Of a DNA stretch of 26,322 nt, positions 15,947 through 23,628 are shown in pieces. The translations under genes were made by a program, and so were the position numbers. The DNA is taken from the NCBI GenBank assembly GCA_041179465.1, contig JBEGTJ010000038.1, positions 1-26,322 on the forward strand, given 5' to 3'. Numbering within the stretch: position 1 is the stretch's first letter; each line of letters opens with the position of its first letter. The notes below the pieces were generated by a model that saw only the letters and a program-made list of their open reading frames with translations, did not search any database and was not told the origin of the DNA. Origin of the DNA: TMED14 sp041179465. Lineage in GTDB: Bacteria; Bacteroidota; Bacteroidia; Flavobacteriales; Schleiferiaceae.

Positions 15947-16675
15947 ATGAAGCGTTGGACGACTTGGTTGGGCGGAGGCCTCGGGTGGGCCCTGGGCGGA
16001 CCCGTGGGCGCTTTGCTGGGCGCCGCGGTGGGCAATGCCCTTTCGGATTTTTGGTCCAAAGACGACGAGGGCGCCGCGGTACCGAGTTCGGAGCGCGATT
16101 TTCACGCGTCCCTTTTGGTGCTGGCCTCGATGGTCATCAAAGCCGACGGCAAGGTCGACGAGCGCGAGCTGAGCTTTGTGCGCGAACAGTTCCGGCAATG
16201 GTTTGGCGTGGAACGAGCCAACGAGGCCTTTGCGTTTTTCAAAAAAGTGGTCCAGGAGCAGCCGGCACTCACGACGGTGTGTTCCGAAGTTCGGCGCCAT
16301 ATGAGCCTTCAGGGCCGAATTCAAATCGTAGGCTTCTTGTTTGCCCTGGCCTACGCCGACGGCGAACTGCAGGCCTCGGAGCGTCAAGTTATTGCCCGAA
16401 TTGCCCAGTACCTCGGGCTCAACCAGCACGACGTTAATCGGCAGGAGCTGCTTCACCGCCCCACGGTGCAGCGCAGAGACCCTTACGAAGTGCTGGGATT
16501 GTCGCCCTCGGCTACCGATGCCGAAGTCAAGTCGGCCTACCGCAAACTCGTGAAAAAGTACCACCCCGACGCGCTGCAGGGCATGGGCGAAGACGTGGTG
16601 AAGGAGGCCGAATCCACGTTCCGCCAAATTCAAGCGGCGTACGAAGAACTTTGTGCCGCCCGCGGAATTAAGTAA
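15947..16675 (+). CDS. TerB and J-domain membrane-anchored co-chaperone (DjlA-like)
   Basis: The 242-residue product has the DjlA layout. An N-terminal Gly/Ala-rich membrane segment comes first (residues about 6-34, LGGGLGWALGGPVGALLGAA, a glycine-zipper pattern). A TerB-like helical domain follows (about 52-165, with two acidic KADGKVDERE and YADGELQASE repeats that could bind divalent metal). A C-terminal J domain ends the protein (about 178-240), with the essential HPD motif at residues 206-208. The J domain should stimulate the ATPase of DnaK, here near the inner membrane. The start is ATG, 6 bases after a promoter box. The polyprenyl synthase gene begins 2 bases after the stop, so the two are likely cotranscribed. 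Confidence 0.9.
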   Translation: MKRWTTWLGGGLGWALGGPVGALLGAAVGNALSDFWSKDDEGAAVPSSERDFHASLLVLASMVIKADGKVDERELSFVREQFRQWFGVERANEAFAFFKKVVQEQPALTTVCSEVRRHMSLQGRIQIVGFLFALAYADGELQASERQVIARIAQYLGLNQHDVNRQELLHRPTVQRRDPYEVLGLSPSATDAEVKSAYRKLVKKYHPDALQGMGEDVVKEAESTFRQIQAAYEELCAARGIK

Positions 16676-16677
16676 GT

Positions 16678-17640
16678 ATGGACTTCCGCGACCCCATTCG
16701 TTCCGAGCTGGCGCAGTTCAACCGCGACTTCCCCAAGGCGTTCAGCTCAAAGGTTGCGCTGCTGGACCTGATCTTGCGGTACATCGTGCGCCAAAAAGGC
16801 AAGCAGCTGCGCCCATCGTTGGTGTTCTTGGTGGCCAAAGCGCACGGTACGGTCGGCGAGCGGAGCTTCCGCGCCGCAACCCTGGTGGAGCTGATGCACA
16901 CGGCCACCCTGGTGCACGACGACGTGGTGGACGAGTCGGCGGTGCGCCGCTCCATGTTTTCGATCAGCGCGCTGTGGAAAAACAAAATTGCCGTGCTCGT
17001 GGGCGACTACATGCTGTCGCGGGTGCTGCTGCTCGCAGTGGAGGCGGGCGACCACGACTTGCTGCGCACGGTGAGCACGGCGGTGCGCGCCATGAGCGAG
17101 GGCGAACTCCTTCAAATCGAGAAGGCCCGCCGGCTGGACATCGACGAGTCGGTGTACTACGACATCATTCAAAAGAAGACGGCCTCCTTGATGGCGGCCT
17201 GCTGCGCGGCGGGAGCGGAATCGGTGGGGGCCGACGAGGCCACGGTCCGCCAGGCCTCGGAATTTGGCAACGCGTTGGGCATGGCGTTCCAGATTCAGGA
17301 CGACTTGCTCGACTACCAGGCCTACGGCGAAAGCGGTAAGCCCGCGGGCATCGACGTGCGCGAGCAAAAAATGACCCTTCCGCTGATATATGCCCTGCAG
17401 CGGGCCGACGCGTCGACCAAGCGCGAGCTGATGCGCATTGTGCGGCGAAAGGCCAACGACCCCGAACGGATTCGAACCCTGATGACTCAGGTGGCCGCCC
17501 TTGGGGGGCTGCAGTACGCGCGGGAGCGCCGCGACGCCTTCTTGGACGAGGCGCGCGGAATCCTGGCGTCGTTCCCGGCGGGCGAAGCGCACCAAGCGCT
17601 CGAAGTTTTGGTTGATTTTGTGGGCCAACGGGCCAAATAA
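16678..17640 (+). CDS. Long-chain trans-polyprenyl diphosphate synthase
   Basis: It extends allylic diphosphates with isopentenyl diphosphate; in Bacteroidota the product normally becomes the menaquinone side chain. The 320-residue product has GKQLRPSLV, the first Asp-rich motif DDVVD (residues 81-85), the second DDLLD (208-212, in FQIQDDLLDY), and a KMTLPLIYAL segment. The residues 4 and 5 positions before the first motif are Thr77 and Ala76, small side chains that in this family permit long products (C30-C40) rather than farnesyl diphosphate; exact chain length is inference. It is the second gene after the J-domain gene, 2 bases away. dnaG follows after 20 bases. Confidence 0.93.
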   Translation: MDFRDPIRSELAQFNRDFPKAFSSKVALLDLILRYIVRQKGKQLRPSLVFLVAKAHGTVGERSFRAATLVELMHTATLVHDDVVDESAVRRSMFSISALWKNKIAVLVGDYMLSRVLLLAVEAGDHDLLRTVSTAVRAMSEGELLQIEKARRLDIDESVYYDIIQKKTASLMAACCAAGAESVGADEATVRQASEFGNALGMAFQIQDDLLDYQAYGESGKPAGIDVREQKMTLPLIYALQRADASTKRELMRIVRRKANDPERIRTLMTQVAALGGLQYARERRDAFLDEARGILASFPAGEAHQALEVLVDFVGQRAK

Positions 17641-17644
17641 TTCC

Positions 17645-17652
17645 TACCTTCA
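17645..17652 (+). promoter_or_regulatory. Possible -7 promoter box of dnaG
   Basis: TACCTTCA, two mismatches from TAnnTTTG, ending 8 bases before the dnaG ATG. A TTG at 17618-17620 is 24 bases upstream, slightly beyond the usual spacing. dnaG may be transcribed both from here and by read-through. Confidence 0.4.
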
Positions 17653-17660
17653 TTCGTCCC

Positions 17661-19601
17661 ATGGGACTTATTTCACCTGCCACCGTTGACCGAATTCTCG
17701 ATGCCGCCCGCATCGAAGAAGTCGTCGGTGAGTTCGTGACCCTCAAGCGCAGCGGGGGCAGCTTTCGCGGACTGAGCCCGTTCACCCAAGAGAAGACGCC
17801 GTCGTTTTACGTCGTTCCGTCCAAAGGGATTTTCAAGTGCTTTTCGTCGGGCAAGGGCGGTTCGGTCGTCACCTTTTTGATGGAGCACGAGCAGCTTTCC
17901 TACCCCGACGCCCTGCGCTGGCTCGCCAAAAAGTACCAAATCGAGATCGAGGAAGAGGAGACGTCGCCCGAGCAGGACGCCGTGCGCGACCGCCGCGAGA
18001 GCATGTTTGCCCTCAACGCCTTCGCCCTCAAGCAGTTTGGTGAGTGGATGTGGAACGACGACCACGGACGCGCCGTGGGCTTGGCCTACTTTCGCGAGCG
18101 CGGATTTACCGACGAGACGCTGCGCAAGTTTGAGCTCGGCTTTCACCTCGAGGGGCGCGACGCCTTCGCCAAGGCCGCGGCCAAAGCAGGATACCGGCCC
18201 GAGTTCCTCGAGGCCACGGGGCTGTGCATCAAGCGCGAGTCGGGCGATCTGGTCGACCGCTTCTGGGGCCGGGCGATGTTCCCCATTCATTCGCTGAGCG
18301 GCCGGGTCGTGGGTTTTGGCGGACGCGTGCTGCGCAGCGACGCCAAGACGGCCAAGTACCTCAACAGCCCTGAATCGGACATTTACCACAAGTCCCAGGT
18401 GCTGTATGGCCTTTTTCAGGCCAAGCAAGCCATCAGCCGGGCCAACAAGGTCTACCTCGTCGAGGGCTATACCGACGTCATCAGCATGCACCAAGCGGGC
18501 GTGCACAACGTGGTTTCGTCGAGCGGAACCGCACTGACGCTGGAGCAGATTCGCCTCGTGAAGCGCTTGACCGAGCACGTCACCTTGCTTTACGACGGCG
18601 ATAAGGCGGGCATCCGCGCGTCCTTCCGCGGCATTGATTTGCTGCTCGAGGAAGGCCTTTATGTGCGGGCCGTACCGCTGCCGGCGGGCGAAGACCCCGA
18701 CTCCCTCGCCCGCTCGATGGACCCGGAGTCCCTGAACGCCTACCTGGCCGAGCACGAAGTTGACTTCATGCAGTTTAAAGTCGAGGCGCTGACCGAGGAG
18801 GGCGCGGCCCAAGACCCCATTCGCCGCGCCGAAGTGGTACGCGACGTGGTGCAGTCGGTTGCCAAGATTCCCAACGCCATCCTGCGCGAGGTCTACCTGC
18901 GCGACAGCGCCCAGCGCTTGGGCATCGACGAGCGCAACCTGTACGCCGAGATGGAGCGCATCCGCGGCGCCGAACTCAAGAACGCCAGCCAACGGCGCCC
19001 CGAACGCGACCCCTACGAGGACCCCAGTCCGCCCGAAATGCAGGTGCAGCGGCCGCAGGCTCCGCGCCCCTTAGCCGTCGAAGACGCCCTGGTCAAGGTC
19101 CTGCTGCAGCACGGCAGCGACCGCGTCAAGTGGACCGGCCCCGACGGACTCGAGCACGAGGATGCCGCGGCAGCGCTTATTCTCGACGACCTCAGCGCCG
19201 ACGAACTCGCCTTCGGCCACGAGCCCTACCAGCGCATTTACCTCGAGATGCTCGCGGTGTGGTCCTCTGAAGAACGCATTTTGGGTCCCGAGTACTTCGT
19301 GCGCCACGAAGATCCGAGCTTGGCCGCAACCGCCGCAGAGTGCCTGACGGAGCGCCACCAGCTCGCCGACTGGTCGCGCAAGAGCATCTACATCGGATCC
19401 ATCGAGGACCAGCTCTCGAACCACGTGCACGAGTGCCTGCTCCGCTTCAAGGAGCACCGATTGGAAGACCGCATTCGCGCGTCCGTTGCCGCCTTGGCGG
19501 CCCTCACCGACCCCGCCGAGCGCGAGGCCAAGCTCAGCGAATTTGTGCGCATTCAGGCCCTGCGCAACGCCCTTCGCGCGGAACTTCAGCGCGTGGTATG
19601 A
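17661..19601 (+). CDS. dnaG: DNA primase DnaG with degenerate zinc-binding domain
   Basis: DnaG synthesises RNA primers at the replication fork. The 646-residue product has three parts: an N-terminal CHC2-type domain (1 to about 100), the catalytic core with TOPRIM (Glu268 in LVEGYTDV; Asp312 and Asp314 in YDGDKAG), and a C-terminal helicase-binding region. Three of the four zinc ligands are replaced: the Cys-x2-His pair reads LSPFT (Ser39, Thr42), and the Cys-x2-Cys pair reads KCFSS (Cys60 kept, Ser63). From memory, Flavobacteria DnaG proteins show a similar loss, so this is probably a lineage trait rather than a broken gene. The rest of the core is well conserved and no frameshift is visible. 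Confidence 0.96.
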   Translation: MGLISPATVDRILDAARIEEVVGEFVTLKRSGGSFRGLSPFTQEKTPSFYVVPSKGIFKCFSSGKGGSVVTFLMEHEQLSYPDALRWLAKKYQIEIEEEETSPEQDAVRDRRESMFALNAFALKQFGEWMWNDDHGRAVGLAYFRERGFTDETLRKFELGFHLEGRDAFAKAAAKAGYRPEFLEATGLCIKRESGDLVDRFWGRAMFPIHSLSGRVVGFGGRVLRSDAKTAKYLNSPESDIYHKSQVLYGLFQAKQAISRANKVYLVEGYTDVISMHQAGVHNVVSSSGTALTLEQIRLVKRLTEHVTLLYDGDKAGIRASFRGIDLLLEEGLYVRAVPLPAGEDPDSLARSMDPESLNAYLAEHEVDFMQFKVEALTEEGAAQDPIRRAEVVRDVVQSVAKIPNAILREVYLRDSAQRLGIDERNLYAEMERIRGAELKNASQRRPERDPYEDPSPPEMQVQRPQAPRPLAVEDALVKVLLQHGSDRVKWTGPDGLEHEDAAAALILDDLSADELAFGHEPYQRIYLEMLAVWSSEERILGPEYFVRHEDPSLAATAAECLTERHQLADWSRKSIYIGSIEDQLSNHVHECLLRFKEHRLEDRIRASVAALAALTDPAEREAKLSEFVRIQALRNALRAELQRVV

Positions 19602-19607
19602 TGGTTG

Positions 19608-19615
19608 TACCTTGG
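19608..19615 (+). promoter_or_regulatory. Possible -7 promoter box of the small 4TM protein gene
   Basis: TACCTTGG, one mismatch from TAnnTTTG, ending 5 bases before the ATG at 19621 and starting 6 bases after the dnaG stop. No convincing TTG at -33. Confidence 0.35.
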
Positions 19616-19620
19616 AGGGC

Positions 19621-20004
19621 ATGAATGCTTTTAACCGCCCATCCTGGGGCGTTCGACTCATCGCCCGCACGCTGGCGGCCTTTGCGACGGCGTGGATTCT
19701 TCCGAGCGTCGACCTCGATAAGTTTACCACGGCGATTTGGCTTTCGGTCGTGCTTGCCCTGCTGAACAGTACGGTAAAACCCCTCCTCGTGCTTCTGACG
19801 ATTCCCTTGACGGTGTTTTCGTTTGGACTTTTTGTGCTCGTCATCAACGCCGGCGTCGTGCTGCTCGCGAGCGATTGGGTGGACGGATTTACCGTGGGCG
19901 GATTTTGGTCGGCCCTCGCCTTCAGCGTCGTCTACTCGATTATTTCGAGCATGCTCGAGGGTCAGTGGCGGATGCGCGTGGCGCGCATGAAGAACGGGGC
20001 TTAG
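19621..20004 (+). CDS. Small membrane protein of the YvlD / phage holin superfamily IV type
   Basis: The 127-residue product has about four hydrophobic segments (roughly residues 10-28, 36-56, 58-85 and 95-112). It carries the NSTVKPLLVLLTIPLTVFSFGLFVLVINA core that marks the small 4TM 'phage holin family' proteins (YvlD-like) widespread on bacterial chromosomes. The holin name does not mean it is a phage gene; no phage genes surround it. The function is unknown. The ATG at 19621 is chosen because the frame upstream of it overlaps dnaG and has no homologous look. Its TAG stop overlaps the TAA stop of the convergent DUF502 gene within four bases (TTAG). Confidence 0.85.
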   Translation: MNAFNRPSWGVRLIARTLAAFATAWILPSVDLDKFTTAIWLSVVLALLNSTVKPLLVLLTIPLTVFSFGLFVLVINAGVVLLASDWVDGFTVGGFWSALAFSVVYSIISSMLEGQWRMRVARMKNGA

Positions 20005-20555
20005 CCCTGCCCGACTACGCCCCCGGCGATGAGGTACTTCATGATGTCGCCCGTTTTTCCGCTCAGCGGTTCAATGTAGCTCTGCGGAACCACGTACATG
20101 TCGCCCATGATGGTAAGCGCCAAGGGGACGTACACCATGACAAAGCCCTCGGGCGCGTTGCCCAACTCCTTCAGGGTTTCGTCCGTCACAAATCCGACTT
20201 TGCGCACTTCGCTGTCGGGCGCCATGCGGACCAGCACGGCGTGCTCAAATCCCTTTTTTTTACCCGTCAGGCTCTTCATCACGTCTTTGGTCGAACTGTA
20301 GACCAGCTTGACCAACGGCACCTTTTCGAGGAGCCCGTCAACCACTTTGACGAGCGGATTTTTCACGACAAAATTGCCCAGAAAGCCAATCGCGGTCACC
20401 CCCACGAGCAGCGTGAGCAGCCCCAACCCCGGAAGGTCAAAGGGAATCAAAGAGTCGAGGGAGCTCAGGGCCCAGAAGAGCACGTAAACAGTCAGTGACA
20501 AGGGCGTCGTGTAGAGGAGGCCTTGAACGAAGTAGTTGATCAGTCGGTTTTTCAT
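20001..20555 (-). CDS. DUF502 family membrane protein
   Basis: The 184-residue product has two N-terminal membrane segments (about residues 10-33 and 42-64) followed by a soluble domain with PLVKLVYSSTKDVMKSLTG, FVTDET and FVMVYVPLALTIMGDMYVVP, the recognisable DUF502 pattern. The function is unknown to me. The ATG overlaps the stop of the YjbR-family gene as ATGA, so translation is probably coupled. It is the last gene of the eight-gene minus-strand unit and converges with the 4TM protein gene. Confidence 0.9.
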   Translation of the reverse strand: MKNRLINYFVQGLLYTTPLSLTVYVLFWALSSLDSLIPFDLPGLGLLTLLVGVTAIGFLGNFVVKNPLVKVVDGLLEKVPLVKLVYSSTKDVMKSLTGKKKGFEHAVLVRMAPDSEVRKVGFVTDETLKELGNAPEGFVMVYVPLALTIMGDMYVVPQSYIEPLSGKTGDIMKYLIAGGVVGQG

Positions 20556-20911
20556 AAAACGGGGTATTGGGTGCGAATTTTTTTAGGGAGGCCGGCCACC
20601 ACCAGGTTGTAGGACTGGCGAATCCAGCCGGCGACGGTGCGCGACGGGGCGCTGCCGTCGAGGCGTACCGCGCTCCAGTGCACCGGGCTCATGTGGGAGG
20701 CCCGCTCCAGGCAGGGGTATTCGGCCCGAAGGTCGTCGAGGAGTTCGGGCGGGAACTTCAGGGCCATCCCCACGGGCTCGGGCTCGTCCAGCGGAAGTAT
20801 GGCAAACATTTTACCCGCCACTTTGAGGACCAGGTGTTCCGGCCCAAAGGGCGTGGTCACCTCGGCGTGCGGCAGTTCCGCGGCGTAGGCAAGGGCATCG
20901 TCTCGGTTCAC
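20552..20911 (-). CDS. MmcQ/YjbR family protein
   Basis: The 119-residue product matches the small YjbR/MmcQ family (CyaY-like fold, proposed DNA binding, function unproven). It shows AELPHAEVTTPFGPEHLVLKV near the N-terminus, LKFPPEL, HMSPVHWSAVRLDG, and the family hallmark SYNLVVAGLPKK near the C-terminus. The start is GTG, 3 bases after the stop of the alkyltransferase-like gene. The TGA stop overlaps the next ATG. Confidence 0.9.
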   Translation of the reverse strand: MNRDDALAYAAELPHAEVTTPFGPEHLVLKVAGKMFAILPLDEPEPVGMALKFPPELLDDLRAEYPCLERASHMSPVHWSAVRLDGSAPSRTVAGWIRQSYNLVVAGLPKKIRTQYPVL

Positions 20912-20914
20912 AGC

Positions 20915-21247
20915 CTAAAGTTCGCGAATCGGATCCCAAAAGTGGCGCGCAAAGTCCTGAATTTGATCGTTTTCGACGCGGATGCCTTCGGCTTCAAGCT
21001 GCTGCTGCATCGCCGTGAATCCGCCGAAATGGTGCTTACCGGTCAGTACGCCGAGGCGGTTGACCACCCGGTGCGCGGGCACGTCGGGTAAGCTGTGGGC
21101 CGCGTTCATGGCGTACCCCACCGTTCGGGCTCCGCCGGCGCTGCCGAGGTGGCGGGCGATGGCTCCGTAGCTCGTAACGCGACCTTCGGGGATTTGGCGA
21201 ACCACCGCGTAGACCCGCTGAAAAAAATCAGATTCCGGGGCACTCAT
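20915..21247 (-). CDS. Alkyltransferase-like (MGMT-family) DNA-binding protein lacking the active cysteine
   Basis: The 110-residue product is the C-terminal winged-helix domain of O6-alkylguanine-DNA alkyltransferases: QRVYAVVRQIPEGRVTSYGAIA, the recognition-helix region GGARTVGYAMN, and the active-site loop. In true MGMT the loop is PCHRV with the alkyl-accepting cysteine; here it reads PAHRVVN, with Ala58 in its place. It should therefore bind and flip alkylated guanine without repairing it, like ATL proteins that hand lesions to nucleotide excision repair (family knowledge). The ATG overlaps the trmB stop as ATGA, which fixes the start. A longer open frame upstream is only a shadow of trmB. 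Confidence 0.9.
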   Translation of the reverse strand: MSAPESDFFQRVYAVVRQIPEGRVTSYGAIARHLGSAGGARTVGYAMNAAHSLPDVPAHRVVNRLGVLTGKHHFGGFTAMQQQLEAEGIRVENDQIQDFARHFWDPIREL

Positions 21248-21918
21248 GCAAAGCGAAACTTGAGGTAGGTGATGGTCTTGCCCTTGTCCATGAACAGCCG
21301 TTCGTAGTAGGTCTGGCAGGCAAAAGCCACGTGGTCGGGATAGGGTTCGAGCTGGCGGTAGACGTCGTGGTAGCTCTCGAGCACTTCGTGGCCTTGAAGC
21401 TCGAGGATTCCGTGCAGGTAGCCGTGCAGGAACTCGCTGTCGGTCTTGAGGTGCAGCAGTCCGCCCGGCTTGAGCAGCCGCCGGTAGCGGGCCAAGAATT
21501 CGGGGTTGACCATGCGGTGCTTGGCGCGCTGAAACTTGATTTGGGGGTCGGGAAACGTGATCCACAGTTCGTCGATTTCCCCGGGGGCGAAGGCCTGCTC
21601 GAGCCACTCCACACGGGTGCGCAAAAAGCCCACTTGGTTCAGCCCTTCGGCTTGGGCTTCTTTGGCGCCCTTCCAGATGCGGGCCCCTTTGATGTCGATT
21701 CCGAGGTAGCTCTTTTCGGGCTCGCGCCGAGCCAAGGCCACCGTGTACTCGCCGCGTCCGCAGCCGAGCTCCACGACGAGCGGGCGTTCGGAGGCAAAAA
21801 ATGCCTCCTTCCATTGGCCGCGCAGGCTAAAATTCCCTAAAATTTCTTCTTTGCTCGGCTGGACGACGTGGGCCATCGCGTCCAGCTCGGCGAATTTGGC
21901 GAGTTTGCCTTTTCCCAT
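21244..21918 (-). CDS. trmB: tRNA (guanine-N7-)-methyltransferase
   Basis: TrmB methylates N7 of G46 in the tRNA variable loop using S-adenosylmethionine. The 224-residue product has the SAM-binding motif VVELGCGRGEYT (residues 48-59), the acidic YLGIDIKGAR loop, and the family motif TFPDPQIKFQRAKHRMVN, which differs from the more common FPDPWPKKRH form but keeps FPDP and the basic residues. The C-terminal FACQTYYERLF...TYLKFRFA is typical. The ATG lies 3 bases after the recJ stop. A perfect TACCTTTG box ends 4 bases upstream, so it may have its own leaderless promoter inside the operon. Confidence 0.95.
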   Translation of the reverse strand: MGKGKLAKFAELDAMAHVVQPSKEEILGNFSLRGQWKEAFFASERPLVVELGCGRGEYTVALARREPEKSYLGIDIKGARIWKGAKEAQAEGLNQVGFLRTRVEWLEQAFAPGEIDELWITFPDPQIKFQRAKHRMVNPEFLARYRRLLKPGGLLHLKTDSEFLHGYLHGILELQGHEVLESYHDVYRQLEPYPDHVAFACQTYYERLFMDKGKTITYLKFRFA

Positions 21919-21921
21919 GGG

Positions 21922-23628
21922 TCAAAGGTAGGCCTGGCCTGAGGTCGGCTGAAGGTCGAGGAGGCGCGCCTGAACAGTTCGCTCGCCGCGGTATTCGTTC
22001 CACGAAAGCTGAAACGCCGCGTCGACGAGACCCTCGGGGACGGGGTCATCGCCCCACTGAAAGTGGATGCCCCGCAGCGAACGCTGGCGGAACGGATCAA
22101 AGAGCTCGACCTGGAGGTGCTCGCCTTCGGCGCCCACTTTTTTGGTGTAGGCGAGCTCCACGCCGCGCACGCCCCAAACGGGCGCCGGGTTGCCCACGCC
22201 AAACGGTTCGAGCCGGTCCTGCAATTGCAGCAGCCGCGGCGTGACCTCGTCGACCCGAAGGACCACGTCGACGGCAATCTGGGGCTGGCGCATGGCCTCG
22301 GGCCAGCGCCGGTCGACCGCGGCGTTGAGGGCAAGCCTGAAGTCGTCGAGGTTTTCGGGTTTGCAGGTCATGCCGGCGGCGGCCTTGTGTCCGCCAAACT
22401 GGATCAGGTGGGCGCTGGCGTCGTCGAGGGCTGCATACAAGTCGAGGCCGGGGGCGCTGCGCGCGCTGCCCGAAAGCACGCCTTCGTGCTCGGTAAAGGC
22501 CACGACGGGGCGGTAGAATCGTTCGGCAACGCGCTGGGCGATCAGCCCCACAATGCCCTTGTGCCAGTCGGGGTGGTAGAGCACCAGGGCCAGGTCGTCG
22601 CCGACCGACTCGGCCATCTCGAGTGCCTCGTCGACCATGCGGCGCTCGGTGCTGCGGCGGGTCGTGTTCAGGTCGTGGAGGTCTTGGCTGAACTGCTCGA
22701 TGGGCCCCATGTCGGTGGCCGTGAGCAGCTGTACCGCCCGCAGGCCGTGGTCCATACGCCCGGCCGCGTTGATTTTGGGGGCGACGCTAAAACTGAGGTC
22801 GCGGGCGCTCACGGGTCCGCGCCGCTCGCCAATAAGCGCCTGCAGCGCGGGTCGGGGCTGGGTGTTGATCAGCTCCATGCCCTGCATAAGCCAGCGGCGG
22901 TTGAGTCCGACCATCGGAACCATGTCGGCCGCAATGCTCAGCGCGAGCAGGTCGTGGTGGGCGTCGAGCGGCGCCGAATCGAGGCCCGCCGCGTCGTAGG
23001 CGCTCCGCCACAGCATGAACCCGACGCCGCAGCCCGAAAGGTAGGTGTGGCCGAACCGGCAGTCGCTCCGAAGCGGGTCGAGTACCGCCAGGGCGTTGGG
23101 CAGGCGCTCTTCAGGCTGGTGGTGGTCGGCGACGATTACGTCGAGGCCGAGGGAAACGGCGTAGTCGATTTCGTCAAAGGCCTTCACCCCGCAGTCGAGG
23201 GCGATGAGGACCTTGGCGCCGAGTTCGACGGCCCGGTCGATCCCGGCCTTCGAGAGGCCGTATCCCTCGCGGTAGCGGTCGGGAATGTAGGCCTCCGTGC
23301 GCCATCCGCCGGCTTTGAGGGCGAGGGTGCCGACCGACACCGCCGTGGTGCCGTCGACGTCGTAGTCGCCAAAGAGAAACACGAGTTCGCCCTGGGCGCG
23401 GGCAAGCGCGAGGCGTTCGGCGGCCTCGGGCATTCCGGCCATGTCGAGCGGGTTCACTTCGCCCGGGTCGGTACCCTGAATCCAGTCGCGCACTTCGTCG
23501 AGGTTGCGAAACCCGCGCAGGGCGAGCAGTTCAGCCATGGGCCGGTCGACCTGCTTTTCGAGGGCCGCGACGGCCTCGGCGTCGGGTTTGGGGGGCAGCG
23601 TCCACCACTTGCGTCGCGTGCGGCTCAT
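21922..23628 (-). CDS. recJ: Single-stranded-DNA-specific exonuclease RecJ
   Basis: RecJ degrades single-stranded DNA 5' to 3' in recombination and repair. The 568-residue product has the DHH-superfamily motifs: DYDVDGT at residues 88-94, ALDCGVKA (about 144-151), and VIVADHHQPEE with the DHH triad at 168-170. It also has HTYLSGCGVGF, and the DHHA1 motif GGHKAAAG in the C-terminal half. These ligate the two catalytic metals. The ATG at 23628 overlaps the stop of the upstream gene as ATGA, which fixes the start; the open frame further upstream is spurious. Its last two codons plus stop (TAC CTT TGA) spell the promoter box of trmB. Confidence 0.96.
   Translation of the reverse strand: MSRTRRKWWTLPPKPDAEAVAALEKQVDRPMAELLALRGFRNLDEVRDWIQGTDPGEVNPLDMAGMPEAAERLALARAQGELVFLFGDYDVDGTTAVSVGTLALKAGGWRTEAYIPDRYREGYGLSKAGIDRAVELGAKVLIALDCGVKAFDEIDYAVSLGLDVIVADHHQPEERLPNALAVLDPLRSDCRFGHTYLSGCGVGFMLWRSAYDAAGLDSAPLDAHHDLLALSIAADMVPMVGLNRRWLMQGMELINTQPRPALQALIGERRGPVSARDLSFSVAPKINAAGRMDHGLRAVQLLTATDMGPIEQFSQDLHDLNTTRRSTERRMVDEALEMAESVGDDLALVLYHPDWHKGIVGLIAQRVAERFYRPVVAFTEHEGVLSGSARSAPGLDLYAALDDASAHLIQFGGHKAAAGMTCKPENLDDFRLALNAAVDRRWPEAMRQPQIAVDVVLRVDEVTPRLLQLQDRLEPFGVGNPAPVWGVRGVELAYTKKVGAEGEHLQVELFDPFRQRSLRGIHFQWGDDPVPEGLVDAAFQLSWNEYRGERTVQARLLDLQPTSGQAYL
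21923..21930 (-). promoter_or_regulatory. -7 promoter box of trmB inside the recJ end
   Basis: TACCTTTG on the minus strand, a perfect TAnnTTTG, ends 4 bases before the trmB ATG. No TTG is seen at -33, so strength is uncertain. Confidence 0.45.

Noticed and set aside
19621..20004. Prophage remnant because of a 'holin family' gene
   Set aside because: YvlD-like 4TM proteins are common chromosomal genes, and no integrase, capsid, tail or lysis genes are nearby.
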